A stretch of DNA of 64,000 nt from FEN-1297 sp963710735. Its GTDB lineage: Bacteria > Bacteroidota > Ignavibacteria > Ignavibacteriales > Ignavibacteriaceae. Positions 26,471-35,487 of this stretch are shown here, in pieces. The notes under the pieces are model-generated. The model did not search any database. It saw nothing but the letters and a program-made list of their open reading frames with translations, and was not told the origin of the DNA. Position numbers and translations under genes: made by a program. Numbering within the stretch: position 1 is the first letter of the stretch; each line of letters opens with the position of its first letter. Where the stretch lies: the NCBI GenBank assembly GCA_963710735.1, contig CAVQBN010000006.1, positions 372,001 to 436,000 on the forward strand, in the 5' to 3' direction.

Positions 26471-27743
26471 AAATTTTTACCAGTTCATCTTCTTCATTCT
26501 GCATTTTTCTTAATGCTTCTTTGGGTTTTATTTTTCCCGAAAGACAATCGTTTACATATCTTTGAATTACATCCGACATCTGACTGTAATACGGAAGAGT
26601 CGGCCTTGCAACAGTATGCTGAAGTGCATCATACAAAATTTTAACTGTGGGCAGTTTAGCAATTACTTCTTTATCATTATAAACATCTTTTCTAGCGGGA
26701 TTCCAGCCGACATTTAACACAAGGCTTTTCTGAACTTTATAAGACGAAACAAATTGAATAAACTTCCATGCTTTTTCTTTTTCATCCGAGAAACGTGAAA
26801 TGCCGATATGCCATCCTCCTAAAGTTGAAACAGACTGATTGTCGTCGAAGTGAGGCAAAACTGTTAAACCAATTTTTCCTTTTACCGGTGAATCATCTCC
26901 CTGTGCAAGTTTCCAGGCATAGGTCCAGTTACGTTCAAACAAAGCATCGCCCCTTTGGAACGCTCTTCTCGATTCTTCTTCTTTCATTTCCGTGTAAGTG
27001 TTTAGAGGAGAAATTTTATATTTATGAATCAGATCTGTCATAAGCTGAAGTGCTTTTTCATTTTGCGGAGTATCTAAATCAATCTTCCCATCTTTCATAA
27101 TGCTGCCGCCATTGGAAGCAATAAACTCAAGGAAGTTACATACTAAACCTTCGTACTGCGCGCCCTGCCATACATAGCCGTAAAAGTTTGGATCAACTTT
27201 CCTCTCGGCCTTTTGTATTTTCAGAGACTCATTTACTAATTCACTCCATGTTTTAGGAGGCCCATCGAAACCGAATTTGTTTAGCAAGTCCTTGCGGTAA
27301 TAAAGAAGCCCGACATCCATGAATACAGGAAATGCATATAATTTATATTTATAACGGTCAACAGAATTTAATACCCTTTGAAAGAATACGCCCGTGTTAA
27401 AATCACTTTTGGAAATATAATTATCCAGCGGTTCCAGCCAGTTGGATTTTATAAATTGATTTATCCATACAACATCCATTAAAAACATATCCGGGTCGGG
27501 CTGTTTTGCTTCGAGGGAAATTACTAATTCCTGCCTTCTTTGATCAGTGTAAGTAGGCTGGCGAATTAGCTGCAGGTTGTATCCGGTTTGCTTGTTGAAT
27601 TCACTTACAAGAGTTTGCCAGAAATCGACTTCCTCCGGCGCCCCGCCGATCCAGATAGTAAAATCCTTTTCACTTTTACTGCAGTGAATCCCGGAAAAGG
27701 AAATTAATAATGCAGCTAATATTAAAATGATTTTTATTTTCAT
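26457..27743 (-). CDS. sugar ABC transporter substrate-binding lipoprotein
   Basis: A 428-residue extracellular solute-binding protein of family 1. The signal peptide ends in a lipobox (SGIHC, Cys near residue 21), so the protein is lipid-anchored. Family motifs are DMFLMDVVWINQFI, GLLYYRKDLLNKFG and STLGGWHIGISRFSDEKEKAW, the usual maltose/multiple-sugar binding pattern. It is the first gene of the uptake operon. The sugar is not predictable; the glucoamylase upstream in the window makes a glucan oligosaccharide possible. Confidence 0.93.
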   Translation of the reverse strand: MKIKIILILAALLISFSGIHCSKSEKDFTIWIGGAPEEVDFWQTLVSEFNKQTGYNLQLIRQPTYTDQRRQELVISLEAKQPDPDMFLMDVVWINQFIKSNWLEPLDNYISKSDFNTGVFFQRVLNSVDRYKYKLYAFPVFMDVGLLYYRKDLLNKFGFDGPPKTWSELVNESLKIQKAERKVDPNFYGYVWQGAQYEGLVCNFLEFIASNGGSIMKDGKIDLDTPQNEKALQLMTDLIHKYKISPLNTYTEMKEEESRRAFQRGDALFERNWTYAWKLAQGDDSPVKGKIGLTVLPHFDDNQSVSTLGGWHIGISRFSDEKEKAWKFIQFVSSYKVQKSLVLNVGWNPARKDVYNDKEVIAKLPTVKILYDALQHTVARPTLPYYSQMSDVIQRYVNDCLSGKIKPKEALRKMQNEEDELVKIYGSK

Positions 27744-28072
27744 TTAAGTCGTTAGTATGAATTAGTAAGAATACTCTTAAAAGATAAAAATGAATCGTTT
27801 AAAATAAAAGATTGGCATTAAATTAAGGCCATTACCTATATCACATATTTTAATTTATACACCCTTCTTTTTGCTAATTATAGTATATTCATGTTATGCC
27901 TATGCGGATAAGCATCTTAGAGCCGTAATAAATAATATCAACATTACCCTAGAAAGGATTAGAAATTTAAAGTAATATCGCCTATATATAAAACTTCTTC
28001 TCAAAATTTTTAGAACGGTTCATTTAAATCACAACTCAATTATTTATAACATTTCTATGAAAGGAAATAGCC
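27744..28072. other. divergent promoter region
   Basis: 329 bases between the ABC operon (minus) and the NTF2-like gene (plus). It presumably holds both promoters. I see no operator repeat, hairpin or gene here. Confidence 0.45.
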
Positions 28073-28510
28073 ATGTCAGCAGAAAACGAAGTTCGTGAAG
28101 CCTCAAAAAAGTTCTATGCAGGATTAAACCGTATGATGAACGGGGAAATTAATGTAATGAATGATGCATGGTCGCACAATTCTTCTGTAACAGCAATGCA
28201 TCCGATTGGCGGCCGGGAAATTGGCTGGGAAAAAGTAAACGATTCTTTTAATCAAGTATCCAACCTTGCTACAAGCGGAAAGGTTGTATTGAAAGATCAA
28301 CTAATTAATATTTTAGGAGATGTGGCTTACGAAGTCGGTGTCGAGCAAATACAGCAGGCAAAAATTGCTGGAGAAGAGATAAGTGGCGAAGTTCGAGTTA
28401 CAAATATTTATAGAAAAGACGGAGGAACATGGAAGATTATCCATCACCATTCTGATCCTGCACCGGCAATGTTAGAACTTCTTAACCGGTTAAAATCGTC
28501 GCAAAAATAA
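28073..28510 (+). CDS. SnoaL/NTF2-like (DUF4440-type) protein
   Basis: A 145-residue protein with the NTF2-like cone fold pattern: a helical N-terminus (ASKKFYAGLNRMMNGEI), VTAMHPIGGREIGW, and the final strands GEVRVTNIYRKDGGTWKIIHHHSDP. Such proteins are ketosteroid-isomerase relatives that bind small hydrophobic ligands; the role is not known here. An AAGGAAAT ribosome binding site precedes the ATG. It stands alone. Confidence 0.85.
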   Translation: MSAENEVREASKKFYAGLNRMMNGEINVMNDAWSHNSSVTAMHPIGGREIGWEKVNDSFNQVSNLATSGKVVLKDQLINILGDVAYEVGVEQIQQAKIAGEEISGEVRVTNIYRKDGGTWKIIHHHSDPAPAMLELLNRLKSSQK

Positions 28511-29001
28511 ACTGAAAAGAGATATCATAAACTTTTTTACAGGCAGTCTAAAATGGCTTTAATCCATTAAAACCTGACTTATAATTTTATCACAAAATTG
28601 TCTTCAAAAAGTTTAAGATTCGATTAAAATAGTTGAAGTTTGAAGTAATAGATGACATCTTTTCCTAAAGATGTCATCTTAAATATTTATTGTGCATTTA
28701 AATAAAAAAAGTTTTAAGTTTAACCGCACATATACAGAGCCGCTATATATAGGAATGGGAAAATTGTAATCACATTAAGACACGCATGGGGACAAATCGA
28801 GATGGATAAAATAAATTTTTATGGATGATAGATATGCATAGGATATTTTTAATTAGTTTGATTATAAATCAATTTTTAAGAAATTGGTACCTAATTACCT
28901 GTCCGGCTTTGGCGGATGAACCGCAAACATATCTACGTTCTTTAGAGTATTAATGTATGCAGTATAAATATATGTTAGGCGAATAATAGAGTGAAATTAT
29001 T
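28511..29001. other. 491-base gap
   Basis: It contains the perfect hairpin at 28650-28679; the remaining 320 bases before the 29002 gene are AT-rich without a recognisable gene or riboswitch. Confidence 0.45.
28650..28679 (+). terminator. 13-bp perfect hairpin, possible terminator
   Basis: AGATGACATCTTT (28650-28662) pairs perfectly with AAAGATGTCATCT (28667-28679) around a TCCT loop. It lies 140 bases after the NTF2-like gene stop, and TTAAATATTTATT follows it. The distance and weak T tract make termination uncertain. Confidence 0.5.
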
Positions 29002-29325
29002 TTGAATAGTGAATTAAACAATTGGACGGAATTACTTGATACTCTTAAGCTAATCAGTTATTGGCTAGTCTCTACTATATTTGATTCCGCATTTTTGGCG
29101 CTATGGATTGTTATTCAGTGGGTTGTTAATAACCTAATAATCAAACCTTTAGAATTAACTGGAATTGATACTTTAGTATTATATTTATTTCAATTCATGT
29201 TTGCTATCTCAACTTTATCACCAGTTGCAATAACAATATATAGAAATATTACAATCATGTTATTGAGAACTCAAAAAAATATTAGAAAAGAAATAAGGAA
29301 AAGTCAAATTGATGAATCAAATTGA
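29002..29325 (+). CDS. small membrane protein preceding a sugar transferase
   Basis: A 107-residue protein with at least two membrane spans (LISYWLVSTIFDSAFLALWI and a second at about 60-80, LVLYLFQFMFAISTLSPVAI) and a basic C-terminal tail. The stop codon overlaps the start of the sugar transferase gene by 14 bases. No family is recognised. The tight coupling suggests it works with the transferase at the membrane, perhaps as an assembly or specificity partner; this is inference. Confidence 0.65.
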   Translation: MNSELNNWTELLDTLKLISYWLVSTIFDSAFLALWIVIQWVVNNLIIKPLELTGIDTLVLYLFQFMFAISTLSPVAITIYRNITIMLLRTQKNIRKEIRKSQIDESN

Positions 29326-30103
29326 ATCGCAAAGCAATAAGTTATTAAAGCATAATTTTTACGATAACATTAAAATTTTGTTAAAAGGATTATTCGCTTA
29401 TATTTCAATTGCGGGAATTAATATTTCAATTTTATTTTTATTAATTCTCCTTTGGGGTAAAGATAATTTACTTACAATTAATATCTTTTTGTATTTAATA
29501 GGCACTTTATCTTTTCTTTTTTTGTTTACTATATCTACAACAAGACTTGATAGAAATAAAATTGGTTATTTATCTAGGCAAATCATAAAACGTTTCCTTG
29601 ATATTTTTTTAAGCTCATTTATTATATTTATTTTGTTTCCTATTATGATATTAATATCAATTTTGATATATATTGATTCAAAAGGGCCAATAATTTATCG
29701 CTCTATCCGTTTAGGCCAGAATGGTATACCGTTTGATTTGTACAAATTCAGAACAATGAAAAAATTGAATGGGAAATATGAAATTACAGAAGTTGGAAAG
29801 TTCATACGCAAACTTAAGCTTGATGAACTACCTGTTTTTTATAATGTTCTAATTGGTGAAATGAGTTTAATAGGTCCGCGTCCACGCTTTATTCATAATT
29901 TAAATCAAGATTTAAATGAGTATAAAAGTATATTATCATTTAAACCTGGGATTATAAGCTTTTGGCAATCTCATGCAAATAATATTTTTAAAATTGATGA
30001 TGTTTTAAAATATGATTTAGAATATATAAAGAATTGGTCACTATTACTTGATTTAAAAATATTTGCCAAGGCAATATCCCAAGTTTTTTTTAATAAAAAA
30101 TAG
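29312..30103 (+). CDS. undecaprenyl-phosphate sugar phosphotransferase (WcaJ/PglC family)
   Basis: About 263 residues. Two spans near the N-terminus (SIAGINISILFLLILLWG and a second at about 55-75) precede the Bac_transf domain: KRFLDIFLSSFIIFILFP with the membrane re-entrant helix, GPIIYRSIRLGQNGIPF, LYKFRTMKK, LDELPVFYNVLIGEMSLIGP and RPR. In this family the protein moves a sugar 1-phosphate from UDP-sugar to undecaprenyl phosphate, the first step of a polysaccharide repeat. I prefer the ATG at 29312 to the TTG at 29309. No other polysaccharide genes are nearby. The gene is more AT-rich than its neighbours. Confidence 0.88.
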   Translation: MNQIESQSNKLLKHNFYDNIKILLKGLFAYISIAGINISILFLLILLWGKDNLLTINIFLYLIGTLSFLFLFTISTTRLDRNKIGYLSRQIIKRFLDIFLSSFIIFILFPIMILISILIYIDSKGPIIYRSIRLGQNGIPFDLYKFRTMKKLNGKYEITEVGKFIRKLKLDELPVFYNVLIGEMSLIGPRPRFIHNLNQDLNEYKSILSFKPGIISFWQSHANNIFKIDDVLKYDLEYIKNWSLLLDLKIFAKAISQVFFNKK

Positions 30104-30321
30104 TATTCTCCTAACATTTTTAAAAAGTAAAAAGTCAAGTTTACCCGGTTAAGGTGAGCAGGTATAGAAGTTCTTAAAAAATTTGTTTTACTTTATACTA
30201 AAAGAATTAATTTGCATTATGGCTTGCAGAAAAAAAATTTCTTTTGAATCCGGAATGATACAATTATAATTTTTAATAATCTTTGACTAAGTTAAAAGAC
30301 GATAGCTAATAAAAATAAAAT

Positions 30322-30873
30322 ATGATTATTGAAAATCTAAATAAAATAGGCACACAAATAAATTGGGATAAATACAAACATTTATGGAAACGGTTAGATG
30401 TCCCCGGCAGAACAGTTCTGTTAAAAGAAGGAGAAATATCAAAAAGAGCTTATTGGATTGAGAAAGGTTGTTTGAGACTATGGTTTAATAATAATGGGAA
30501 AGATATTACTTTTCAATTCTTTTTTGAGAATGAAGGTGTTTCCTCAATTGAAAGTTTTAGTAAAAATCTTCCAAGTTTATTTTATATTGAAACCATTGAA
30601 CCATCAGTCCTTTATTATATAGGAAAGAAAGACTTTGATATGCTGATGAAAAAAATTCCTGCTTTTAAGAATATTATATTCGAAGCCACACTTGAACGCC
30701 AGCTTTATTATATGGAGCAATTTCTATCACTAATCAAAGACAAACCGAAAGAAAGATATCTGAAACTCTTAAAAGAAAAGCCCCATATTATACAACGTAT
30801 TCCACAACATTATATTGCCTCATACTTAGGGATTACTTCTGTTTCATTAAGTAGAATTAGAAATAAGATTTAG
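30322..30873 (+). CDS. Crp/Fnr-family transcriptional regulator
   Basis: A 183-residue protein with an N-terminal cyclic nucleotide-binding-type beta barrel (about 20-115; RTVLLKEGEISKRAYWIEKG, LRLWFNNNGKDITFQFFFEN) and a C-terminal helix-turn-helix (IPQHYIASYLGITSVSLSRI at about 160-180). The pattern, short and lacking Fnr-type cysteines, is that of the Bacteroidota Crp-like regulators. It is 80 bases upstream of a flavodoxin-fold quinone reductase gene on the same strand, which it may control. Confidence 0.9.
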   Translation: MIIENLNKIGTQINWDKYKHLWKRLDVPGRTVLLKEGEISKRAYWIEKGCLRLWFNNNGKDITFQFFFENEGVSSIESFSKNLPSLFYIETIEPSVLYYIGKKDFDMLMKKIPAFKNIIFEATLERQLYYMEQFLSLIKDKPKERYLKLLKEKPHIIQRIPQHYIASYLGITSVSLSRIRNKI

Positions 30874-30954
30874 TATTTAAATTTATTAACAATTGTTATC
30901 GTGTAATTGATATTTGATTTATAATTTTCGTGCAACAAAAATAAAAGCACGGAA

Positions 30955-31542
30955 ATGAAAATAGTAATAGTATTTAATCATCCGCATGAAGGAAGTTTTT
31001 GTAATGCAATTTTAAGTTCTGTCATACAAGGATTAAAAAATGGGAACCATGATGTCGATTTAATTCATCTTGACAAAGAAGGTTTTAATCCTGTAATGTC
31101 GGCAGAAGATTTAAGGGGCTTTAAAGAAAAAAGAGCAGTTGATCCCAAGGTTTTAGAATATAAGGAACGTATTAAAGAAGCGGAACATTTGATTTTAATA
31201 TTTCCTATTTGGTGGGAATTAATGCCTGCAATGACAAAAGGATTTATTGACAAGGTAATATTTCCCGGAGTGGCATATAATTATACTCAGAAAGGTTTTA
31301 TGAAAAAAAATTTTCTTAAACTGAATGGAGTAACATTAATAACAACAATGAACAGTGCATCTTTGGGTTACCGGATATTGTTTGGTAATGCGATAAAAAA
31401 AGCTGTTCTCCTGGGGACATTTTGGAAAACAGGATATAAACATAGAAAATGGATAAACCTGGGCATGGTTAAGTTTGTTTCAGATAAAAAAAGGAAAAAG
31501 TGGTTATATAATATTGAAAAACATTTTAAAAGTTTAAAGTAG
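30955..31542 (+). CDS. NAD(P)H quinone oxidoreductase, flavodoxin-like fold
   Basis: A 195-residue FMN/FAD protein of the Flavodoxin_2 group (MdaB/YwrO/KefF type). It starts KIVIVFNHPHEGSFC, and the family motif IFPIWWELMPAMTKGFIDK at about residues 83-101 is followed by VIFPGVAYNYTQ. It should reduce quinones or related electrophiles with NAD(P)H by two-electron transfer. It follows the Crp-type regulator, suggesting an inducible detoxification pair. Confidence 0.88.
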   Translation: MKIVIVFNHPHEGSFCNAILSSVIQGLKNGNHDVDLIHLDKEGFNPVMSAEDLRGFKEKRAVDPKVLEYKERIKEAEHLILIFPIWWELMPAMTKGFIDKVIFPGVAYNYTQKGFMKKNFLKLNGVTLITTMNSASLGYRILFGNAIKKAVLLGTFWKTGYKHRKWINLGMVKFVSDKKRKKWLYNIEKHFKSLK

Positions 31543-32017
31543 ATTAGGAAATTTATTATAAATTAAAAGCAGGATAACCATGTGGCTCAACCTGTCATAT
31601 AAAAATTCAATTATTACATTATCGTTCTTAAAAAATTTTCCTTCCACAAAAACCAATCAGACAAACCAATTGCTTCGAGATATTATTTTTCAACTTTTTA
31701 ATTTGGCCAATATTAATTGTTTTGGAAATAATATCTTAAATATGGTCATTTATTATTAGTTTAATCCTTAACACTGTCAATATTCAACAAGTAATTATAT
31801 TTTAAAGGTTTAAGGCGAAAATTGTTTGTAAATTTTTCTTGCTAATTTATTTTAAACATATATATTATACCCCATCATTTCTTAGAAATTCGGCGGAACT
31901 CTATTTTATTATCATTAAGCGGTGAATTTAATTCGGTCAGTCTTCCGGAAAAACTTTTTTAGATAAATTCTCTAAATACAAAAATTAATTAAGATTAATT
32001 ATTTAACGGAGGAATCT
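31543..32017. other. 475-base gap, nothing recognised
   Basis: AT-rich sequence between two plus-strand genes. Short frames are present at 31880-31960 but none has a start with a ribosome binding site or a convincing protein pattern. The end is the upstream region of the next gene (GGAGGAATCT before its ATG). Confidence 0.4.
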
Positions 32018-32467
32018 ATGAATATAGCTGGGGCGGCTCCTAAAATAGCTATACCGACATTTATATATTTGATTATCACTATCTTTATTGACTACCAGAC
32101 AAAACCGCTTTTCCAGATTACTGAAAGCAGCTATTCAACTTTAATAATAATTGGAATTTTATTAATGCTGATGGGAATAGCTTTGGTTGTTACCGTAGCA
32201 AGAAAACTTTTAAAATCATTTAGAACTAATATTTTGATGACGGACGGCGTATATAAATTCCTTAGAAATCCAATGTATGCTGCATATCTGATTTTTATAA
32301 TTCCCGGTATATGCCTGCTATTTAATTCCTGGCTGGCTTTAACAACATTAATCCTGAACTATATTCTTCTGCAAATATTCATAAAAGAAGAATACAGATA
32401 TCTGGAAGAAACATTCGGGGAGGAATATGAAAGCTATTTAAAAAAAGTCTGGATAAAATTTTTATAA
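32018..32467 (+). CDS. isoprenylcysteine carboxyl methyltransferase-like (ICMT/PEMT) protein
   Basis: A 149-residue membrane protein with four spans. The C-terminal half has the family motif LRNPMYAAYLIFIIPG at about 85-100 and the terminal EEYRYLEETFGEEYESYLKKV, which hold the SAM-binding site in related methyltransferases. In bacteria these often methylate lipids or small molecules; the substrate is unknown. A strong GGAGGAATCT ribosome binding site precedes the ATG. Confidence 0.85.
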   Translation: MNIAGAAPKIAIPTFIYLIITIFIDYQTKPLFQITESSYSTLIIIGILLMLMGIALVVTVARKLLKSFRTNILMTDGVYKFLRNPMYAAYLIFIIPGICLLFNSWLALTTLILNYILLQIFIKEEYRYLEETFGEEYESYLKKVWIKFL

Positions 32468-32571
32468 AATTTTTGTGTTATCAAAATAAATATCAAATAA
32501 AAAATTGCCCGGCAAGTTAAAAGCATTTTATAATAGATATTTGTATTAAACATTTAAAAAGGGACCATATT

Positions 32572-33441
32572 ATGATTTCAAGCAATCAAAAAGAAAAAGC
32601 TGAACTGTTCCTGAAATATCATCATGATAAAGAAATTCTTGTACTGTTAAACTCATGGGACACAGGAAGCTCTAAATTAATTGAAGCATGCGGATATAAG
32701 GCAATTGCAACAACAAGTATGGGCGTAGCTGCTTCTTTTGGATATCCAGACTGTCAAATTATACAATTGTCGGAAATGCTAGAAGTTATAACAGGTATTG
32801 TAAACGGAGTAAAAGCGCCCGTTACTGTGGATATTGAAGCCGGATATGGAAATAATATAAATGAAATAATTGATTCCGTTAAAAAGATAATTGCTACAGG
32901 AGTTGTCGGAGTAAATATTGAAGACAGTATTGAATTAAGTCCAGAATTAATTGATGAGATGGAATTTTGTGAAAGGATTTCAGCCATTCGTGAATTATCG
33001 GATTCACTGGGCTTTCATTTAGTAATTAATGCAAGGACTGATTCATTTTATGTTTCATCAGGTTCACCGCAGGAAAAATTATCCGAATCAATTAAGCGCG
33101 GGAATAAATATCGTGAAGCCGGCGCCGACTGCATATTTGTACAGCCTGTCTGGGAAAAAGAAATGATTTCAACATTGGTTAAAGAAATTAATGCCCCAAT
33201 TAATATTCTTGCGAATCCTACGATTGGAGCAGGAGTAACTCCATCAATAAGAGAACTGCAGGATTTAGGCGTTGCGCGTGTAAGTCTTGGTTCGAGTCTG
33301 ATGAAGGCTACTTTAGCCTTAATTAAAAAAGCCGCTGATGAACTTTCAGGAAAAGGGACTTACAATATTTTATTAGATACTTTAACACCATTTTCAGATT
33401 CTGCTACGGCTTATAAAATGGCAATAGGGCAGAATAAATGA
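32572..33441 (+). CDS. isocitrate lyase/PEP mutase family protein
   Basis: A 289-residue TIM-barrel protein of the PEP mutase/ICL superfamily. It has LLNSWDTGSSKLIEACGYKA, VTVDIEAGYGNN (metal and substrate loop), GVNIEDS and LVINARTDSFY, the core motifs of the group. The KKCGH-type catalytic loop of isocitrate/methylisocitrate lyase is absent, and at that place is IELSPELIDEMEFCERI. It is thus a member of the broad 'oxaloacetate decarboxylase/PEP mutase-like' subgroup, reaction unknown. It follows the methyltransferase gene on the same strand by 104 bases. Confidence 0.88.
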   Translation: MISSNQKEKAELFLKYHHDKEILVLLNSWDTGSSKLIEACGYKAIATTSMGVAASFGYPDCQIIQLSEMLEVITGIVNGVKAPVTVDIEAGYGNNINEIIDSVKKIIATGVVGVNIEDSIELSPELIDEMEFCERISAIRELSDSLGFHLVINARTDSFYVSSGSPQEKLSESIKRGNKYREAGADCIFVQPVWEKEMISTLVKEINAPINILANPTIGAGVTPSIRELQDLGVARVSLGSSLMKATLALIKKAADELSGKGTYNILLDTLTPFSDSATAYKMAIGQNK

Positions 33442-33573
33442 ATTACTTACACTTAATGCAAGGCGGCAAACCGATAATAGAGAGTTGAACTAAATGTTGT
33501 GTTTTAAAATAATATTGGTAAAATTTAGTTGTAATGTCTGATCTATAAATAGTTTTTAAAGGAAATATGACAT

Positions 33574-34248
33574 ATGACTAATACCGATAATGATACCGGC
33601 TTAATTATTTCATACTTAACGATGAGACGAATTATTGGCATTCTGGGAATCGGACTACCAATAATTATAGTTCTAGGCGGCTTTATCCAAAATGGGTTTG
33701 TACTTGGTACATCTATCAGCAGCTATTATTATACAAATATGCGTGATTTTTTTGTGGGTGTTCTTAGCTGCGTTGGACTTTTTCTTATATCATATAAAGG
33801 TTATGAACGTATTGATCACATTACAAGTGATATCAGCGGAATTTTAGCTGTAGGAATTGCATTCTTTCCTACCTCAACCCTCAAATATGGAATTAATAAA
33901 GTAGGTATATTTCAATTAAATGATAATATATCACTTTATTTTCACTTAACATTCGCCACATTGTTCTTCCTATCTCTGGCTTTTATTTCAATATTTCTTT
34001 TTACTAAGCATGAAGGCAGCATGTTAACAAAAGAAAAAAAGAAAAGAAATTTAGTTTATATTGTTTGCGGATGCGTAATATTATTTTCAATTTTATGCAT
34101 TATCGTTTATACTTTATCTTTTCAAAACACATTTATTGCAAACCTTAAACCTATACTGGTTTTTGAAACTCTATCATTGATTTCATTCGGTACTTCTTGG
34201 CTTGTAAAAGGTGAAACGCTTTTTAAAGATAAAGAGGAGTTCGAATAA
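33574..34248 (+). CDS. six-span membrane protein, unknown (DUF998-like)
   Basis: A 224-residue protein with about six hydrophobic spans. It includes GTSISSYYYTNMRDFFVGVL at about 48-67, a motif with clustered Tyr, and LAVGIAFFPTSTLKYG. The pattern is that of DUF998/Frag1-like membrane proteins, but I am not sure of the family. No catalytic residues can be named. It has its own upstream region and ends just before a decayed sorting-domain relic. Confidence 0.7.
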   Translation: MTNTDNDTGLIISYLTMRRIIGILGIGLPIIIVLGGFIQNGFVLGTSISSYYYTNMRDFFVGVLSCVGLFLISYKGYERIDHITSDISGILAVGIAFFPTSTLKYGINKVGIFQLNDNISLYFHLTFATLFFLSLAFISIFLFTKHEGSMLTKEKKKRNLVYIVCGCVILFSILCIIVYTLSFQNTFIANLKPILVFETLSLISFGTSWLVKGETLFKDKEEFE

Positions 34249-34258
34249 AGAAGGTTGA

Positions 34259-34345
34259 ATCGCAAATAAAAGTAAAAACTCCGGTAATTATAAGATTGAA
34301 CCAAATGGAAGTAACCTTGCAAGCGGAATTTATTTTTACTTTTGA
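34259..34345 (+). pseudogene. relic of a T9SS C-terminal sorting domain
   Basis: A 29-codon plus-strand frame encodes SGNYKIEPNGSNLASGIYFY followed by one more residue and a stop. It reproduces the second half of the type IX sorting domain (compare NLTSGIYFYTL in the amidase at 48.9 kb). No upstream coding part exists because the preceding gene is an unrelated membrane protein, so this is the remnant of a lost secreted protein. Confidence 0.6.
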
Positions 34346-34434
34346 TAGTGCCAAAAGGTTATTATCCAATTTAATAATTGGCATAGAAAACCAGAATTTA
34401 AATTTCTAGAAGGTTTATCAATATTTTATATACT

Positions 34435-34836
34435 TTATTTTACAGTAACACTTCCGGTCATTCTGTCAAGGTGTATTTTGCAGTAGTAAGAAAATACTCC
34501 TGTGCTATCAAATGTATAACTGAAAGTGCCTCCTGGCGCTATGTTACCGCTGTCGAAAAGTCCAGTGGGATAACCGGGCGTTCCGCTTGTAACAGTATGA
34601 TCAAAGGGATCTTTATTTGTCCAGGTTACTTTGGTTCCCTTGCTTACAGTTATATTTTGGGGAATATAAGAAGTGTTCTGCATAATAACCTGGTTAGTAT
34701 TTGATGTGCTTGTGGGCGCTACAGGATTTGTGTTACTGCTTTTTTTGCTGCATCCGAAAAATAATAATGGAAGACAAACTAAAATAACTAATGCGGTCAA
34801 AACCAAATTCTTATTAATATTAAAACGGGTCTTCAC
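34435..34836 (-). CDS. plastocyanin-like cupredoxin lipoprotein
   Basis: A 133-residue protein with a lipobox (LLFFGC, Cys29) and a Pro/Ser/Thr/Asn linker, then a blue-copper domain. The type 1 copper ligands are all present: His80 in DPFDHTV, Cys119 and His122 in SYYCKIH and Met126. It probably sits in the periplasm or on the outer membrane and carries electrons. A strong GGAGGTGTATTG precedes the start. The gene is single; no redox partner is adjacent. Confidence 0.9.
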   Translation of the reverse strand: MKTRFNINKNLVLTALVILVCLPLLFFGCSKKSSNTNPVAPTSTSNTNQVIMQNTSYIPQNITVSKGTKVTWTNKDPFDHTVTSGTPGYPTGLFDSGNIAPGGTFSYTFDSTGVFSYYCKIHLDRMTGSVTVK

Positions 34837-34986
34837 AATACACCTCCTTCAAATAATCAGCACTTTTCACCTAACATCAAGTCGGGTCTTGTACAACGCT
34901 GACAATTAGTTTCTAAATAATTTTTCTTAGTTAATCACTAAAGAAAAAAAATGAGGTAATTAATTTCCAATAATGCTGATTAAAAA

Positions 34987-35295
34987 TTAATTTGTATTAT
35001 TTGTTAACTGAGGCCGTATATTGACAGTCGCACATAATAAAGCTACAATAACAATTGAAATGCCAGTCAGCGCATAGTTAATTGAAAGGTCCAGGTAATT
35101 TGCCAATCCACTTCCAAGCACCCAGATGCCAAGCATACCGAGCATTACGCCTTCCCACTCTTTACTTGCCCAAAATCCGAATACTATTGTCACTATACCT
35201 GTTATTATTAAATTTTCTCTGGTTTGTATAGTCCAGAAAAACGAAGAAATTGTCAACCACAACCCTGCTAATAATGTTATCCATCCCTGCCACAT
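34987..35295 (-). CDS. SPW repeat-type small membrane protein
   Basis: A 102-residue protein with four membrane spans arranged as two similar pairs: WQGWITLLAGLWLTISSFFW and LGMLGIWVLGSGLANYLDLS. This is the layout of the SPW-repeat family, although the Ser-Pro-Trp signature itself is degenerate here (SSFFW and SGLAN). Function of the family is unknown. The start has AAGGAGTTAT upstream. Confidence 0.72.
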   Translation of the reverse strand: MWQGWITLLAGLWLTISSFFWTIQTRENLIITGIVTIVFGFWASKEWEGVMLGMLGIWVLGSGLANYLDLSINYALTGISIVIVALLCATVNIRPQLTNNTN

Positions 35296-35446
35296 AATAA
35301 CTCCTTCAATCTTTATTTACTTTTTTAATAATTACAGATTAAAGTTCAATTTTTCAATTCTATTATTGGGAGTTTTGATGGAAAGTACATCAAGAGAGGA
35401 TTATAAGTAGATACTATTAAGCAAGAGCCGATAATCAACCTTTTTA

Positions 35447-35472
35447 GATTCCGGCTCTAGCCCGGAATGACA
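35447..35472. repeat. REP-like palindrome, copy 2
   Basis: ATTCCGG (35448-35454) and CCGGAAT (35462-35468) form the stem around CTCTAGC, followed by GACA. It lies just 3' of the second zwf gene (stop at 35488). Confidence 0.75.
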
Positions 35473-35487
35473 TTTGATAAAGCTATC

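Noticed and set aside
28700..29000. Riboswitch-like stretch upstream of the sugar transferase pair
   Set aside because: No recognisable conserved core of a known riboswitch could be found; only general AT-rich sequence.
31880..31960. Possible short coding remnant (frame ending in LPEKLF)
   Set aside because: Only about 25 codons, no start with a ribosome binding site, no resemblance to a known domain.
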